This document shows, piece by piece, positions 44,268 to 53,417 of a stretch of 64,000 nucleotides of DNA. Numbering within the stretch: position 1 is the first letter of the stretch; the number at the start of each line of letters is the position of its first letter. Source of the DNA: Porticoccus hydrocarbonoclasticus MCTG13d (GTDB taxonomy: Bacteria; Pseudomonadota; Gammaproteobacteria; Pseudomonadales; Porticoccaceae); assembly GCF_000744735.1 (NCBI RefSeq), contig NZ_JQMM01000001.1, forward strand, positions 1,178,001 through 1,242,000. Reading direction: 5' to 3'. Both the position numbers and the translations under genes were made by a program. The notes under the pieces are model-generated. The model ran no database searches and was not told where the DNA came from. It saw only the letters and a list, made by a program, of their open reading frames with translations.

Positions 44268-44656
44268 GGGGGCTCCTTCTTCTCAGTGCGCCATTCTTGT
44301 GTAAGGCCGGTCAGTATATTTTAAGCCGGTGAAGATTCCCAAAGCTTGTCGCCGAGTCGGCGTAAAATATTTGCTGTACAAACGGTTCATTATGAATGTG
44401 CCTTGCAGAGAAAAATCCAGTTCGGGTTATCCAAAATCCGGCGGACAAGTCAAATTTTTGTCGTCCAAAAAACTGATTTCTGGCCAGAAAAATGTCATTG
44501 AGCGGCGCGATTAATTTATTGATAACTTATTAAAAAATCGATAGTTTTAATAGTTCCGCAGTTGATTTCAGCTTCTGTTTCATATGCGGCTAATGCTGTA
44601 TTAACCACATGTTAATGCAGTGGGTATTGGCTAACAATAAAATGATGAAGGGTTCT
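44268..44656 (+). other. AT-rich intergenic region with a probable promoter
   Basis: This 389-bp gap holds no ORF I can support. It has a small stem CGCCG-AGT-CGGCG at about 44350-44362, and an AT-rich block at 44500-44640 with TTGATA (44519-44524) and TAGTTT (44542-44547) separated by 17 bp, a plausible sigma-70 promoter for the small Cys-containing gene at 44657. Confidence 0.45.
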
Positions 44657-44869
44657 ATGGCTAGATATATTGTGACGAAAAAACCACAGGAAAATGGCAA
44701 TCATATTGTCCACAATCTGGGCACCTGGTGTCCGGATTTGCCGGACTCTGTGGATCAGAAATCCCTGGGTAATTTCCCCACCTGCCAGGCGGCAATGAGG
44801 GAGGCGAAAAAACATTTTCAGGAGGTCAATGGCTGCTTTAAATGTTCACGAGCCTGCTTTGTAGGATAA
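44657..44869 (+). CDS. Small conserved Cys-containing protein
   Basis: 70 residues from ATG 44657 (MARYIVTKKPQENGNHIVHN), starting after GAAGGGTTCT. It has five Cys, including a C-terminal CFKCSRACFVG pattern (C-x2-C-x3-C) that could bind a metal. Small proteins of this kind, beginning with ARYIV and ending in a Cys pair, occur widely in gammaproteobacteria without a known function. A strong terminator follows 21 bp after the stop, so it is monocistronic. Confidence 0.75.
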   Translation: MARYIVTKKPQENGNHIVHNLGTWCPDLPDSVDQKSLGNFPTCQAAMREAKKHFQEVNGCFKCSRACFVG

Positions 44870-44890
44870 ACTCCTCAAAGCAGTACAGCA

Positions 44891-44917
44891 GGGCCATTGA
44901 AAAGTGGCCCTTTTTTT
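44891..44917 (+). terminator. Rho-independent terminator
   Basis: GGGCCA / TGGCCC form a 6-bp stem with loop TTGAAAAG, followed by seven T, 21 bp after the small Cys-protein gene. Confidence 0.92.
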
Positions 44918-45040
44918 CTGGCCTGCCATTGGTGTTAATGGCAGGAAAACGGGGCGCTGGTCAATCGCGGGCCGACCCCAGCCGAGCATCCTGTCAGTGG
45001 ATGGACCGCCTTGCTAGTCGTTTTTACATAGAGAGTTGGA

Positions 45041-45532
45041 ATGGAAAAGATATTTGAGAACACCATGTATGCCGCCCGCTGGTTGCTGGCGCCTATTTAT
45101 TTTGGGTTGAGTTTTGCGTTGTTGGCCCTCGGCATAAAGTTTTTTGTCGAAGTGGCGCACACCTTGCCCATGATTCTGACCATGTCTGAAATGGACCTGA
45201 TTCTGGTGGTGCTTTCGCTGGTGGATATTGCCCTGGTGGGTGGTCTGATTGTCATGGTGATGTTTGCCGGCTACGAGAATTTTGTCTCGCAACTGGATCT
45301 GAATGAATCCACCGACAAACTGGTCTGGCTGGGTAAGCTTGATACCAGCTCACTGAAAAACAAGGTGGCTGCATCCATTGTAGCCATTTCGTCGATTCAC
45401 CTGCTGAAAGTTTTTATGAATGCGCCGGAAATAGCGAATGACAAGATACTCTGGTATGTCGTGTTACATATGACCTTTGTGGTTTCTGCCTTTGCCATGG
45501 GCTTGCTGGACAGAATTATGACCCGTCACTAG
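45041..45532 (+). CDS. yqhA: YqhA/UPF0114 family membrane protein
   Basis: 163 residues starting [20 protein letters not shown], with four hydrophobic helices (about 15-35, 52-75, 108-125, 135-155) and the conserved [21 protein letters not shown] and [10 protein letters not shown]. It matches the UPF0114/TIGR00645 family of inner membrane proteins with no established function. It is a single gene, ended by the inverted repeat at 45681. Confidence 0.93.
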   Translation: MEKIFENTMYAARWLLAPIYFGLSFALLALGIKFFVEVAHTLPMILTMSEMDLILVVLSLVDIALVGGLIVMVMFAGYENFVSQLDLNESTDKLVWLGKLDTSSLKNKVAASIVAISSIHLLKVFMNAPEIANDKILWYVVLHMTFVVSAFAMGLLDRIMTRH

Positions 45533-45680
45533 CCCGATTCTGGGTGACAGAACTCTCGATGATAGCCGTGGTGGGCAGGAGATGTCCTCCGTGATTTCCT
45601 GCATTGTGAATATTGCGTGATCCACTAACATAAACGCGGCATAGCAGCGTTTGGTTTGGTTGAAACGGTGTAGAGCCGCC

Positions 45681-45715
45681 AGTACCGGAAATGCCCACGT
45701 GGCCTTTCCGGTACT
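45681..45715. terminator. Long inverted repeat between convergent genes
   Basis: AGTACCGGAAA and TTTCCGGTACT form a perfect 11-bp stem with a 13-base loop, between yqhA (+) and the Sel1-repeat gene (-). It has only short T/A tracts inside the stem, but the position suits a bidirectional terminator. Confidence 0.6.
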
Positions 45716-45736
45716 GTGTGAATCATCGCAATCTAG

Positions 45737-46264
45737 CTAGCGCAATGGTTCATTGACGAATTCCAGCGCTGGTGGATAGCCCTTATCGGCTGATTTTTTG
45801 AACCATACCATACCCTTGTCTTCACTTTTTGTCGTGCCAAGACCGTTATAGTACAAGCCGCCCAATGCGTACATTGCGACAGGATGACCCTCGTTGGCTG
45901 CCTTCTCGTACCATTTTATGGCCTCGGCATAGTCCTGAGTCACGTTTTCACCAGCCTGATAAAACCAGCCCATTTCGAACAGTGCTCCCGGGTGGTTTTG
46001 GAGGGCGGCTTTTTGATAGTAGTCAAAGGCTGTTTTGATGTCTTTGTCCGTCCCCCAGCCCTCTTTGTAGAGAATCGCAACACCATATTGTGCGTCGGCA
46101 TTACCTGTGGCAGCCAGTTCGGAGAGAATGGCATAGCCTTCATCCAGCTTGCCACTGCGGACAGCTTCATAACCCTCTTCGAGGGTTTCTGCCCATGCCG
46201 AGATCGAAAAGATAATACCTATTAATAAGCTGATATATTTCACGGACACTCCAGAGTTAGTCAT
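45737..46264 (-). CDS. Exported Sel1-repeat protein
   Basis: 175 residues with a signal peptide (about 1-24, ending AWAE) and three to four Sel1-like repeats: GNADAQYGVAILYKEG, NHPGALFEMGWFYQAG, GHPVAMYALGGLYYNGLG and a terminal half repeat. Sel1 repeats form alpha-solenoids for protein binding. The periplasmic location and partner are inferred; no neighbouring gene indicates a pathway. Confidence 0.9.
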   Translation of the reverse strand: MTNSGVSVKYISLLIGIIFSISAWAETLEEGYEAVRSGKLDEGYAILSELAATGNADAQYGVAILYKEGWGTDKDIKTAFDYYQKAALQNHPGALFEMGWFYQAGENVTQDYAEAIKWYEKAANEGHPVAMYALGGLYYNGLGTTKSEDKGMVWFKKSADKGYPPALEFVNEPLR

Positions 46265-46347
46265 TCTGTTATTTTGTCGTCGGCATAGGAATTACCTGAA
46301 CGACATCCTGTGGAAGAGAGCGATATTATCGTATGCAAATCTTCCGG

Positions 46348-46369
46348 TTGAGACGTTTGATTGTCTCAA
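46348..46369. repeat. Perfect inverted repeat upstream of the Sel1-repeat gene
   Basis: TTGAGAC-GTTTGATT-GTCTCAA is a 7-bp inverted repeat in the 184-bp gap between the DUF5062-like gene and the Sel1-repeat gene. It could be an operator or the terminator stem of the gene at 46449, but on the minus strand that gene reads away from it, which favours an operator for the Sel1 gene. Confidence 0.35.
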
Positions 46370-46448
46370 GGGTTACGAGTTCACTTTGCCTGACGGATCA
46401 TATTCAGAAATACCCATTGGGGGATGGCTGAAACAGGCGAGATAATTG

Positions 46449-46709
46449 TCATTGCAATAACCGGTGCCCGGCAGGTAATTGCCGCGCCATCCACAGTGCC
46501 AGTTTATGCTTCATGTGGACGATATCATGCTGTTCATTGGCCAGTGGCTGAATCAGTTTGTCGTGCACCAGAAGTTTATAAATGTATTCAATTTTTTCGT
46601 TGGCTGAGTCGCTGGCTTCAAATTTTGCCGCACCACGTTTTTCCGCATAGATCATTCCTATCCGCAGTGCTTCCTTGAGGAGTTCGGTCTCGTGTTTCAA
46701 TTTGGACAT
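46449..46709 (-). CDS. DUF5062-like small protein
   Basis: 86 residues, helical and charged (MSKLKHETELLKEALRIGM, YAEKRGAAKFEASDS, EYIYKLLVHDKLIQPLA, MKHKLALWMARQLPAGHR). It resembles DUF5062 proteins of marine gammaproteobacteria as far as I recall the family; function unknown. It is 16 bp downstream of cysE on the same strand, so is probably co-transcribed. Confidence 0.7.
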   Translation of the reverse strand: MSKLKHETELLKEALRIGMIYAEKRGAAKFEASDSANEKIEYIYKLLVHDKLIQPLANEQHDIVHMKHKLALWMARQLPAGHRLLQ

Positions 46710-46725
46710 GAATAGTTTCCTGGGG

Positions 46726-47511
46726 TCAGTCGCAGCAGCCGGTAAGCCCCTGATCCATCAGTTCGGCAGGGGAGTCAGTATCAATCGTGCCCACAACGGT
46801 TGCCGGAACACCTGCAACCACAGAGTGGGGGGGGACATCGTTCAATACCACGCTGGCGGCGGTTATTTTGGAACCGGCACCAATTTCGATGTTGCCGAGA
46901 ATTTTTGCACCGGGCCCAATCATCACGCCGCGCCGCACTTTGGGATGACGGTCACCGGACTCTTTCCCGGTGCCGCCGAGGGTCACTGACTGCAGGATAG
47001 ACACGCAGTCCTCTATGATGGCCGTTTCACCAATGACGATACCGGTGGCATGGTCAAACATGATGCCGCGACCGATACTGGCGGCGGGGTGAATGTCCAC
47101 GCCAAAGGTCACTGATATCCGGTTTTGCAGGATTAGCGCCAAGGATTTTCTGTCCCGTTGCCAGAGCCAGTGAGCGGCACGCCACGCCTGCAAGGCGTGA
47201 AATCCTTTGTAGTAGAGAAACGTGGAGAAGAGGTTCTGGCAAGCCGAATCACGCTGATAGATGGCGAGAATATCGCAATTGACGCAATCTTCGATATCCG
47301 GGTCTGCGGCAAAAGCCTCCTCGAACACCTCGTGCAGCGTAAGTGCTGACATGGCGCTACAGCCCAGTTTCTCCGCCAGCAGGAAACCCAGGGCTGCCAG
47401 CATTGAATCGTGTTTCAGAAGGGTGACTTGCAGAAAACTGGCCAGTACCGGTTCTTCTCCGGCAACCACGGTGGCTTCCTGCTGAATTTTTTGCCAAAGA
47501 CTTGTGCTCAT
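46726..47511 (-). CDS. cysE: Serine O-acetyltransferase CysE
   Basis: 261 residues: an N-terminal helical domain (about 1-135) and a left-handed parallel beta-helix from hexapeptide repeats, with DIHPAASIGRGIMFDHATGI carrying the catalytic Asp and His, VIGETAIIEDCV, HPKVRRGVMIGPGAKILGNI. It makes O-acetylserine for cysteine synthesis. Length and domain order match the E. coli-type long CysE. Confidence 0.95.
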   Translation of the reverse strand: MSTSLWQKIQQEATVVAGEEPVLASFLQVTLLKHDSMLAALGFLLAEKLGCSAMSALTLHEVFEEAFAADPDIEDCVNCDILAIYQRDSACQNLFSTFLYYKGFHALQAWRAAHWLWQRDRKSLALILQNRISVTFGVDIHPAASIGRGIMFDHATGIVIGETAIIEDCVSILQSVTLGGTGKESGDRHPKVRRGVMIGPGAKILGNIEIGAGSKITAASVVLNDVPPHSVVAGVPATVVGTIDTDSPAELMDQGLTGCCD

Positions 47512-47562
47512 AAGCGGAAATCTTGATGTTTAACAGTGGGTGCCATTATCAAGGTCAGCCGG

Positions 47563-48315
47563 TTAATTTTCCAGCGGCGTTCGTGCCAGACACCAAACAT
47601 CGACCCTGACCGCCCCCGCGCTCATCAGCAAATCACTCAGTTCCCCGACGGTGGTGCCTGTGGTCATCACATCATCCACCAGGCCAATGTGTTTCCCGTC
47701 CACTGGTGCATTGAGCTGAAAAGCACCCCTGATATTGGTCAGCCGCTCTTTGCGGGATTTCCCCTGCTGGTGTGGCGTGTGTCGGTGGCGACTCAGTAGC
47801 TGTTGATCAACCGGGATGGCAAGTTGCCTGCTCAAAAAGCGGGACAGCCAGTCCGCCTGGTTGAAGCCCCGTGTAAATTGCCGTCGCCAGTGCAGTGGCA
47901 CCGGTGCAAGTAAGTCCGGGAAAGCGGACTTCGGGTTGTTTTGGGACGTCAATATCGTGGACACCAGTAACTCGGCCAGCAGTGTGCCGCGATTGAATTG
48001 ACCCCGGTGTTTGAAACTGTTGACCAGTCGATCCACCGGATACGCATAACGCAGGGGGGCAATGCAGTGATGAAAAGCGGGTGGGCTGACCAGGCATCGG
48101 CCACAAGTCCCCGATGTGGATAGGGGCAGGGCACACCGGGAGCAGGCTGGCCGATTAAACGGCAGTGCTGCTTGGCAATCGGTGCACAGATCCCGGCTCC
48201 GCCCGGAGGCAATACCACACAGCAGACATTGTCCCGGTAGCAGTCTATAGCTGGCCCGGTGCAGTAGTCGGGTCCATCGAACACGGTCAAATAATGCTTT
48301 TGCCGATGGGAACAT
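47563..48315 (-). CDS. ComF-family phosphoribosyltransferase-like protein
   Basis: 250 residues. N-terminal zinc-ribbon Cys pairs (CLLC, CTDC, CSRC, CGRC; about residues 31-80) precede a PRTase-like domain with PVPLHWRRQFTRGFNQADWL and the PRPP-loop-like HIGLVDDVMTTGTTVGELSDL. The family includes ComF (DNA uptake) and E. coli GntX/YhgH-like proteins. It is divergent from bioB, the usual arrangement in gammaproteobacteria, and the start lies 3 bp from the BirA operator. Confidence 0.92.
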   Translation of the reverse strand: MFPSAKALFDRVRWTRLLHRASYRLLPGQCLLCGIASGRSRDLCTDCQAALPFNRPACSRCALPLSTSGTCGRCLVSPPAFHHCIAPLRYAYPVDRLVNSFKHRGQFNRGTLLAELLVSTILTSQNNPKSAFPDLLAPVPLHWRRQFTRGFNQADWLSRFLSRQLAIPVDQQLLSRHRHTPHQQGKSRKERLTNIRGAFQLNAPVDGKHIGLVDDVMTTGTTVGELSDLLMSAGAVRVDVWCLARTPLEN

Positions 48316-48318
48316 CGC

Positions 48319-48371
48319 TTGTTAACCTAAAATCCATTTATGGTTGACAGTGGTGTTGGCTCACCTATCAT
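48319..48371 (+). promoter_or_regulatory. bioB promoter with BirA operator
   Basis: TTGTTAACC (48319-48327), a 14-bp spacer and GGTTGACAG (48342-48350) closely match the BirA operator TTGTAAACC-N14-16-GGTTTACAA. Its right arm overlaps a perfect -35 TTGACA (48344-48349), which is followed 16 bp later by TATCAT (48366-48371). Biotin-loaded BirA would thus block bioB transcription, and possibly that of the divergent comF-like gene. Confidence 0.85.
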
Positions 48372-48406
48372 AGCGAGCTGTTACTGCACTATATGAGAGA
48401 TAGCCG

Positions 48407-49465
48407 ATGTCCGCCAGCCACACCACAGATATCCGCCATGACTGGAGCCGTAAGGAGGTCTTGGCGCTGTTCAATCAGCCCTTTAATGACCTGATGTTTC
48501 AGGCGCAGGTGGTGCACCGTCAGCATTTCAATCCCAACGAAGTGCAACTCAGCACATTGCTCTCAATCAAAACGGGTGCCTGCCCGGAAGACTGTAAATA
48601 TTGTCCGCAAAGTGCCCGCTACGATACAGGCCTCGAGAAAGAGAAGCTGCTGGCTGTGGAGCAGGTGATCGAGGAGGCAAAAGCCGCCCGGGCGAGCGGT
48701 GCCACCCGTTTCTGTATGGGCGCTGCCTGGCGGTCGCCAAAAGACAAGGATATGCCCGTGGTGGCCGAGATGGTTCGTCAGGTCAAGGCGCTCGGCCTGG
48801 AAACCTGCATGACCCTGGGTATGCTGGAGGCAGAGCAGGCCCGGCTACTGGCCGACGCAGGTCTGGATTATTACAACCACAACCTTGATACGTCTCCGGA
48901 GTATTACGGCGAAATCATCACCACGCGCACCTATGAAGATCGTCTGAACACCCTGGATAATGTGCGCCAGGCAGGTTTGAAAGTCTGTGCGGGGGGTATC
49001 GTCGGTATGGGTGAGGGGGAAAAAGACCGGGCGGGACTGTTGATGCAGTTGGCCAATCTTCCCCACCATCCGGAGTCGGTACCGATCAATATGCTGGTGA
49101 AAGTGGCGGGCACTCCCCTGGATGGCCAGGAGGACCTCGACCCCTTCGATTTTCTTCGCACGATTGCGGTAGCCCGTATCCTGATGCCCAAATCCCACGT
49201 GCGGCTGTCCGCTGGCCGCGAGGAGATGAATGACCAGATGCAGGCGCTCGCCTTTATGGCGGGTGCGAACTCCATTTTCTACTGCGAAAAGTTGCTGACC
49301 ACCCCCAACCCCAAAACCAACAGTGACATGGAGTTGCTCGGTCGTCTCGGTATCCAGCCTGAAACACATCGGGTTGAGCAGGACAGCCTCGAGGAAGCGC
49401 GGGCTTTACAGCGGGCAGTGGCCGAGATGGAAACAGACCACCTGTTTTACAACGCCGTGAATTAG
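48407..49465 (+). CDS. bioB: Biotin synthase BioB (radical SAM)
   Basis: 352 residues from ATG 48407. [11 protein letters not shown] holds the radical-SAM cluster Cys; [13 protein letters not shown] and [17 protein letters not shown], and the [2Fe-2S] Cys and Arg positions in RLSAGR are typical of BioB. It inserts sulfur into dethiobiotin. It is the first gene of bioB-bioF-bioD behind a BirA-type operator. Confidence 0.98.
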   Translation: MSASHTTDIRHDWSRKEVLALFNQPFNDLMFQAQVVHRQHFNPNEVQLSTLLSIKTGACPEDCKYCPQSARYDTGLEKEKLLAVEQVIEEAKAARASGATRFCMGAAWRSPKDKDMPVVAEMVRQVKALGLETCMTLGMLEAEQARLLADAGLDYYNHNLDTSPEYYGEIITTRTYEDRLNTLDNVRQAGLKVCAGGIVGMGEGEKDRAGLLMQLANLPHHPESVPINMLVKVAGTPLDGQEDLDPFDFLRTIAVARILMPKSHVRLSAGREEMNDQMQALAFMAGANSIFYCEKLLTTPNPKTNSDMELLGRLGIQPETHRVEQDSLEEARALQRAVAEMETDHLFYNAVN

Positions 49466-49557
49466 CAGCGCGTTACCGACACCCTCCGTATTCGCAGTAT
49501 TTTTATCACAGATCATCGCCGGGGCAGTGGATTCGCTTACCCGGGGGGAAGGGTCAG

Positions 49558-50748
49558 ATGACATCATCCATGGATCAGGTGTTACAGGCGCGACTGGATC
49601 AGCGTCAGATTGACAACCTGTATCGCCGTCGACACCTGTTGCAGTCGGCTCAAAACAGTATTGTGCAAGTGGACGGCAAAACCTGCGTGGCCTTTTGCAG
49701 CAATGATTATCTGGGGCTGGCCAGTCACCCGGCTGTGATCGACAGTATGCGCCGTGGTGTTGAAACCTATGGGGTCGGCAGTGGTGCCTCCCATCTGGTC
49801 TATGGCCATTCTCAGGAGCATCATGCCCTGGAGGAAGAACTGGCCGCGCTGACCGGCCGTCCCCGTGCGCTGTTGTTTTCCACCGGTTACATGGCCAATC
49901 TGGGTGCCATCCGGGCTCTTGTAGACAAGGGCGATCACGTCTATCAGGATCGTCTTAACCACGCGTCCCTGCTGGATGGCGGATTGGCCAGCAATGCCTC
50001 CTGCCAGCGCTATCGGCATGCCGATGTCGGCGACCTTACCCGGCGACTGGGCAAGGCAGAACATGGCCGAAAACTGGTTGTCACTGATGGTGTGTTCAGC
50101 ATGGATGGGGATCTGGCACCGCTGCCAGCGTTGGCCCGGGCCTGCGCCGAACAGGGTGGCTGGTTGATGGTGGACGATGCTCACGGTTTTGGTGTGCTGG
50201 GAAAAAACGGCGGTGGTCTGACAGAGCACTATGGGCTTGATGTCACCGATGTGCCGGTGCTCATGGGAACGCTGGGCAAGGCATTTGGTACCTTCGGTGC
50301 TTTTGTGGCCGGTTCCGATGCCCTGATCGAAACCCTGATCCAGTATGCCCGCACCTACATTTATACCACCGCATTGCCTCCCTCCGTGGCAGCGGCCACT
50401 CGCATCAGTCTGAAAATACTGCGCCGAGAAACTTGGCGCCGTGAAAAACTGCTCAGCCTGATCGAACGGTTCAGGACGGGGATCGACGAACTCGGGCTGG
50501 AGTTGTTGAATTCACCGACGCCCATCCAGCCGGTCATGTTGCATGATGACGCGCTCTGTTACCGGGTGGGCGAGGGTCTGCGTGCCAGGGGATTTCTGGT
50601 GGGTGCGATCCGTTCTCCCACTATTCCTGTGGGCAGTGCAAGATTGCGCATAACCCTCTGTGCCGAGCACACCGACGACCAGGTGGATGCGCTGGTCGAG
50701 GCGATTGGTAAGACTGTGGCGGAAGTCGGGAAAATTCACAGTGAATAA
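49558..50748 (+). CDS. bioF: 8-amino-7-oxononanoate synthase BioF
   Basis: 396 residues from ATG 49558 after GGGGGGAAGGG. The PLP Lys is in [39 protein letters not shown] and [11 protein letters not shown] are the alpha-oxoamine synthase motifs. It condenses pimeloyl-ACP/CoA with alanine. bioC and bioH, which make the pimeloyl precursor and often lie between bioF and bioD, are absent here. Confidence 0.97.
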   Translation: MTSSMDQVLQARLDQRQIDNLYRRRHLLQSAQNSIVQVDGKTCVAFCSNDYLGLASHPAVIDSMRRGVETYGVGSGASHLVYGHSQEHHALEEELAALTGRPRALLFSTGYMANLGAIRALVDKGDHVYQDRLNHASLLDGGLASNASCQRYRHADVGDLTRRLGKAEHGRKLVVTDGVFSMDGDLAPLPALARACAEQGGWLMVDDAHGFGVLGKNGGGLTEHYGLDVTDVPVLMGTLGKAFGTFGAFVAGSDALIETLIQYARTYIYTTALPPSVAAATRISLKILRRETWRREKLLSLIERFRTGIDELGLELLNSPTPIQPVMLHDDALCYRVGEGLRARGFLVGAIRSPTIPVGSARLRITLCAEHTDDQVDALVEAIGKTVAEVGKIHSE

Positions 50749-50838
50749 CCCGTACTTCCTCACGGCCTGTAAAAAAATCTGTGATGGACCGGGTCAATGG
50801 CCTGCAATCCGGGAGATCATTTAGGGTGGTAACGTGCA

Positions 50839-51549
50839 ATGGCTAAACGTTTTTTTGTGACAGGCACTAATACCGGTGTTGGCAAAACCCTGATCAGTAC
50901 CGCGTTGCTGGCCACGGCCCGCGATAGCGGATTGACTACTGTCGGGTTGAAACCGGTGGCTGCCGGGTGTGAGGTCACGGATGAGGGGCTCCGCAATGCC
51001 GACGCCCTTTCGTTGCTGGCCCAGTCGAGTCTGCCGTTGTCCTATGATGAAGTGAATCCGGTAGCGCTGGCACCGGCGACCGCCCCGCATATTGCCGCTG
51101 CAGAGGCGGGTCGGCGGCTGAGTGCCGAGCGACTGGCAGGATTCTGCCGGGGCATTATGCTGCAACCGATGGACCTTTTGCTGATTGAGGGGGCGGGCGG
51201 TTGGCGAGTGCCCCTGAACGAGCGGGAAACGTTCGCTGATCTGGCCAAAATTCTGCAATTGCCGGTAATTCTGGTGGTGGCGATGGAGCTTGGTTGTATC
51301 AATCACGCGTTGCTTTCGGCAGAGGCGATCCAGCGGGACGGGCTGAAGATGGCAGGCTGGGTTGCCAACCAGGTTTGCCCCGAGAAAATGGACCGCTACC
51401 ATGAGACCCTGGCAAGCTTGCAAGCCCGATTGCCATGCCCCATGATCGGTGCAGTACCATGGTTGCCGGACCCGACCCCGGAACAGGCAAAGCCATTCCT
51501 GAAGCCGGATTTTTTGACGGCAAAAAACCAATTAACCAGTGGTGAATAA
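50839..51549 (+). CDS. bioD: Dethiobiotin synthetase BioD
   Basis: 236 residues from ATG 50839, with AGGGTGG upstream. The P-loop FVTGTNTGVGKTLIST, VGLKPVAAGC and LLIEGAGGWRVPLNE are the BioD motifs. It closes the ureido ring using CO2 and ATP. The 90-bp gap after bioF contains no remnant I recognise. The DUF3094 gene follows 3 bp downstream. Confidence 0.97.
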   Translation: MAKRFFVTGTNTGVGKTLISTALLATARDSGLTTVGLKPVAAGCEVTDEGLRNADALSLLAQSSLPLSYDEVNPVALAPATAPHIAAAEAGRRLSAERLAGFCRGIMLQPMDLLLIEGAGGWRVPLNERETFADLAKILQLPVILVVAMELGCINHALLSAEAIQRDGLKMAGWVANQVCPEKMDRYHETLASLQARLPCPMIGAVPWLPDPTPEQAKPFLKPDFLTAKNQLTSGE

Positions 51550-51552
51550 TTT

Positions 51553-51741
51553 ATGGGTATGAGAAGCGAAGAAGAGTATTCAGAGGAAGATCTGGAGCGA
51601 ATCCGCCAGGTGGTCAACTCGGGCATTCATTCCGTGGAGCGAAAACCATTTCGCTTCAGTCTGTTGTTCCTGTGGTGGATTGTGGTGGCGGCCATGGGTG
51701 GCGTCGCCTGGTTTTTCGCCAGAATGATCGGTGCGGTTTAA
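51553..51741 (+). CDS. DUF3094 small membrane protein
   Basis: 62 residues: a short acidic N-terminus, NSGIHSVERKPFRFSLLFL leading into a single helix (LFLWWIVVAAMGGVAWFFA). It matches the DUF3094 pattern known from Pseudomonas relatives, of unknown function. It probably ends the bio operon and overlaps the convergent EVE-domain gene by 4 bp. Confidence 0.82.
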   Translation: MGMRSEEEYSEEDLERIRQVVNSGIHSVERKPFRFSLLFLWWIVVAAMGGVAWFFARMIGAV

Positions 51742-52196
51742 CCGGCCAGATGCAAAATCGCCTGCCATTCCTTGTCAGTGACAGGGACGATGGATAACCT
51801 CCCCTGTCTGAAAAGCACCATATCCTGCAGGGGCCCCTGTTGTTTCAACTCCGACAGTGGTATCAACCGCGCGAATTTCCTGACCAGTTTTACATCCACA
51901 CAGAACCAGCGCGGTTTGTCGGCCGTGCTGTCCGGGTCATAGCCGTCGCTCGCCGCATCAAACTGGTCGGGTTCAGGATAACCTGCGCTGGTGATGACCA
52001 TGATCCCTGCAATTCCCACCGCCTTGCAGCTCGAATGATAGAACAGCGCCTGATCTCCCGGTTTGACCCGGTCGCGCAGATGATTGCGCGCCTGATAGTT
52101 GCGAATGCCATCCCACCGGCATTGCTGGTCCGGTTCGGCAGCCAGGTGACCGATGCTGAAAACGTCGGGTTCGGATTTGAACAGCCAGCAGGACAT
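51738..52196 (-). CDS. EVE-domain protein (thymocyte nuclear protein 1-like)
   Basis: 152 residues, starting MSCWLFKSEPDVFSI, with CRWDGIRNYQARNHLRD, KPGDQALFYHS and the C-terminal LIPLSELKQQGPLQDMVLFR. EVE domains share the PUA/YTH fold and bind modified nucleobases in DNA or RNA. It is a single gene with no restriction or modification neighbours, so a housekeeping role is more likely than defence. Confidence 0.93.
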   Translation of the reverse strand: MSCWLFKSEPDVFSIGHLAAEPDQQCRWDGIRNYQARNHLRDRVKPGDQALFYHSSCKAVGIAGIMVITSAGYPEPDQFDAASDGYDPDSTADKPRWFCVDVKLVRKFARLIPLSELKQQGPLQDMVLFRQGRLSIVPVTDKEWQAILHLAG

Positions 52197-52304
52197 GATG
52201 GCATCTCTGGATAATCAGTCGAGGAAAATCAATCAAACTGTCCGGGAATGCCGGGCCGCCTCAACAGCAGCCCCGCTTGTTTGCCCAGGAAGGTGAACGG
52301 CCGG

Positions 52305-53318
52305 TCAGGCGTCTTTGACCCGGACCATCAGTTTGCCGGTATTTTCACCGGTATACAGTTTCTTGACGGCCTGCAGGGCAGTTTCCAGACCCTCTGACAC
52401 ATCCAGACGAGCCTTCAGTCTGCCTTCCTTCATCCAGCCAATAAGTGCTTCGGTCGCTTCTGGGTAGCGATCCATGTAGTCCAGGATGATGAAGCCCTGA
52501 ATTTTCAGGCGGTGCATCAGAATCAGGTCATAGTTGTAGGGACCGGGTACTGGTTCAGTGGCATTGTACTGGGAGATCAGCCCGCAGGTGGGGATACGGC
52601 CATGCAGGTTCATCTGCTTGAGACATTCGTCCAGAATCTTTCCACCGACGTTGTCAAAGTAGACGTCGATGCCGTTTGGGCAAGTCTTGGCGAGCGCCTC
52701 TGCGACATTTTCGGTTTTGTAGTTAATGGCCGCATCAAAGCCGAGCTCTCGGGTAATCCACTGACATTTCTCATCTGAGCCGGTCAGTCCAACCACATGG
52801 CATCCCTTGATCTTGGCGATCTGACCAACGAGGCATCCCACAGCGCCTGCTGCCGTGGAAACGACCACGGTTTCACCGGGTTGTGGGTCACCGATCTCCA
52901 GCAGACAGAAATAGGCGGTGGGGCCAACCAGGGCCAGTGTGCCAAATGCATCGATGACAGGCACATCGCCAACTTCACCCAGCAGGCCAACGGTGGCAGG
53001 TGAGCCGATCTGGTAATCTGCCCAACTGCCGATACCGCTGACAATATCACCGGCCTTGAATTCGGGGGTGTTACTTTTGATCACGGTGCCGCAGACGACG
53101 CCACGCATCGGGGCATTGATCGCCACCGGTTCCATGTACTGCTCCATGTCGCTCATCCAGATCCGATTGGTGGGATCCAGTGACAGGTAATTGAGACGAA
53201 ACAGGCACTCGCCCTCACCGGGCTCCGGAATGGCTTCCTGCTCAAGGCTCAATACATCATCGGTAATCTCTCCGACAGGACGCTTGCGCAAACGCCATAC
53301 TCGATTGGTGTCTGACAT
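52305..53318 (-). CDS. NADP-dependent medium-chain oxidoreductase (CurA/leukotriene B4 dehydrogenase-like)
   Basis: I set the start at ATG 53318 (337 residues), with AAGGAGAA 8 bases upstream. It has the MDR fold without zinc ligands; the NADP-binding motif is VVVSTAAGAVGCLVGQIAKI, and IDVYFDNVGGKILDE is typical of prostaglandin reductase-like alkenal/one reductases. It likely reduces the C=C bond of reactive enones. The DUF3237 gene lies 99 bp upstream on the same strand. Confidence 0.93.
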   Translation of the reverse strand: MSDTNRVWRLRKRPVGEITDDVLSLEQEAIPEPGEGECLFRLNYLSLDPTNRIWMSDMEQYMEPVAINAPMRGVVCGTVIKSNTPEFKAGDIVSGIGSWADYQIGSPATVGLLGEVGDVPVIDAFGTLALVGPTAYFCLLEIGDPQPGETVVVSTAAGAVGCLVGQIAKIKGCHVVGLTGSDEKCQWITRELGFDAAINYKTENVAEALAKTCPNGIDVYFDNVGGKILDECLKQMNLHGRIPTCGLISQYNATEPVPGPYNYDLILMHRLKIQGFIILDYMDRYPEATEALIGWMKEGRLKARLDVSEGLETALQAVKKLYTGENTGKLMVRVKDA

Positions 53319-53417
53319 GGTGTTGTTCTCCTTATTTGTCATCGTGAAGTGGATCGGCTCTGCGTTTCTTGCTATGGATTTTTAGGCCCGGCCTGCTGGT
53401 TGTAGGCAGCCCCAAGG

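Noticed and set aside
44329-44514. 61-codon ORF before the small Cys-protein gene
   Set aside because: No ribosome site, basic random-looking composition, and it lies in a promoter-containing AT-rich gap.
51738-52196. EVE-domain gene as part of a defence system
   Set aside because: No restriction, modification or other defence gene is nearby; it sits convergent to the bio operon and looks like a housekeeping member.
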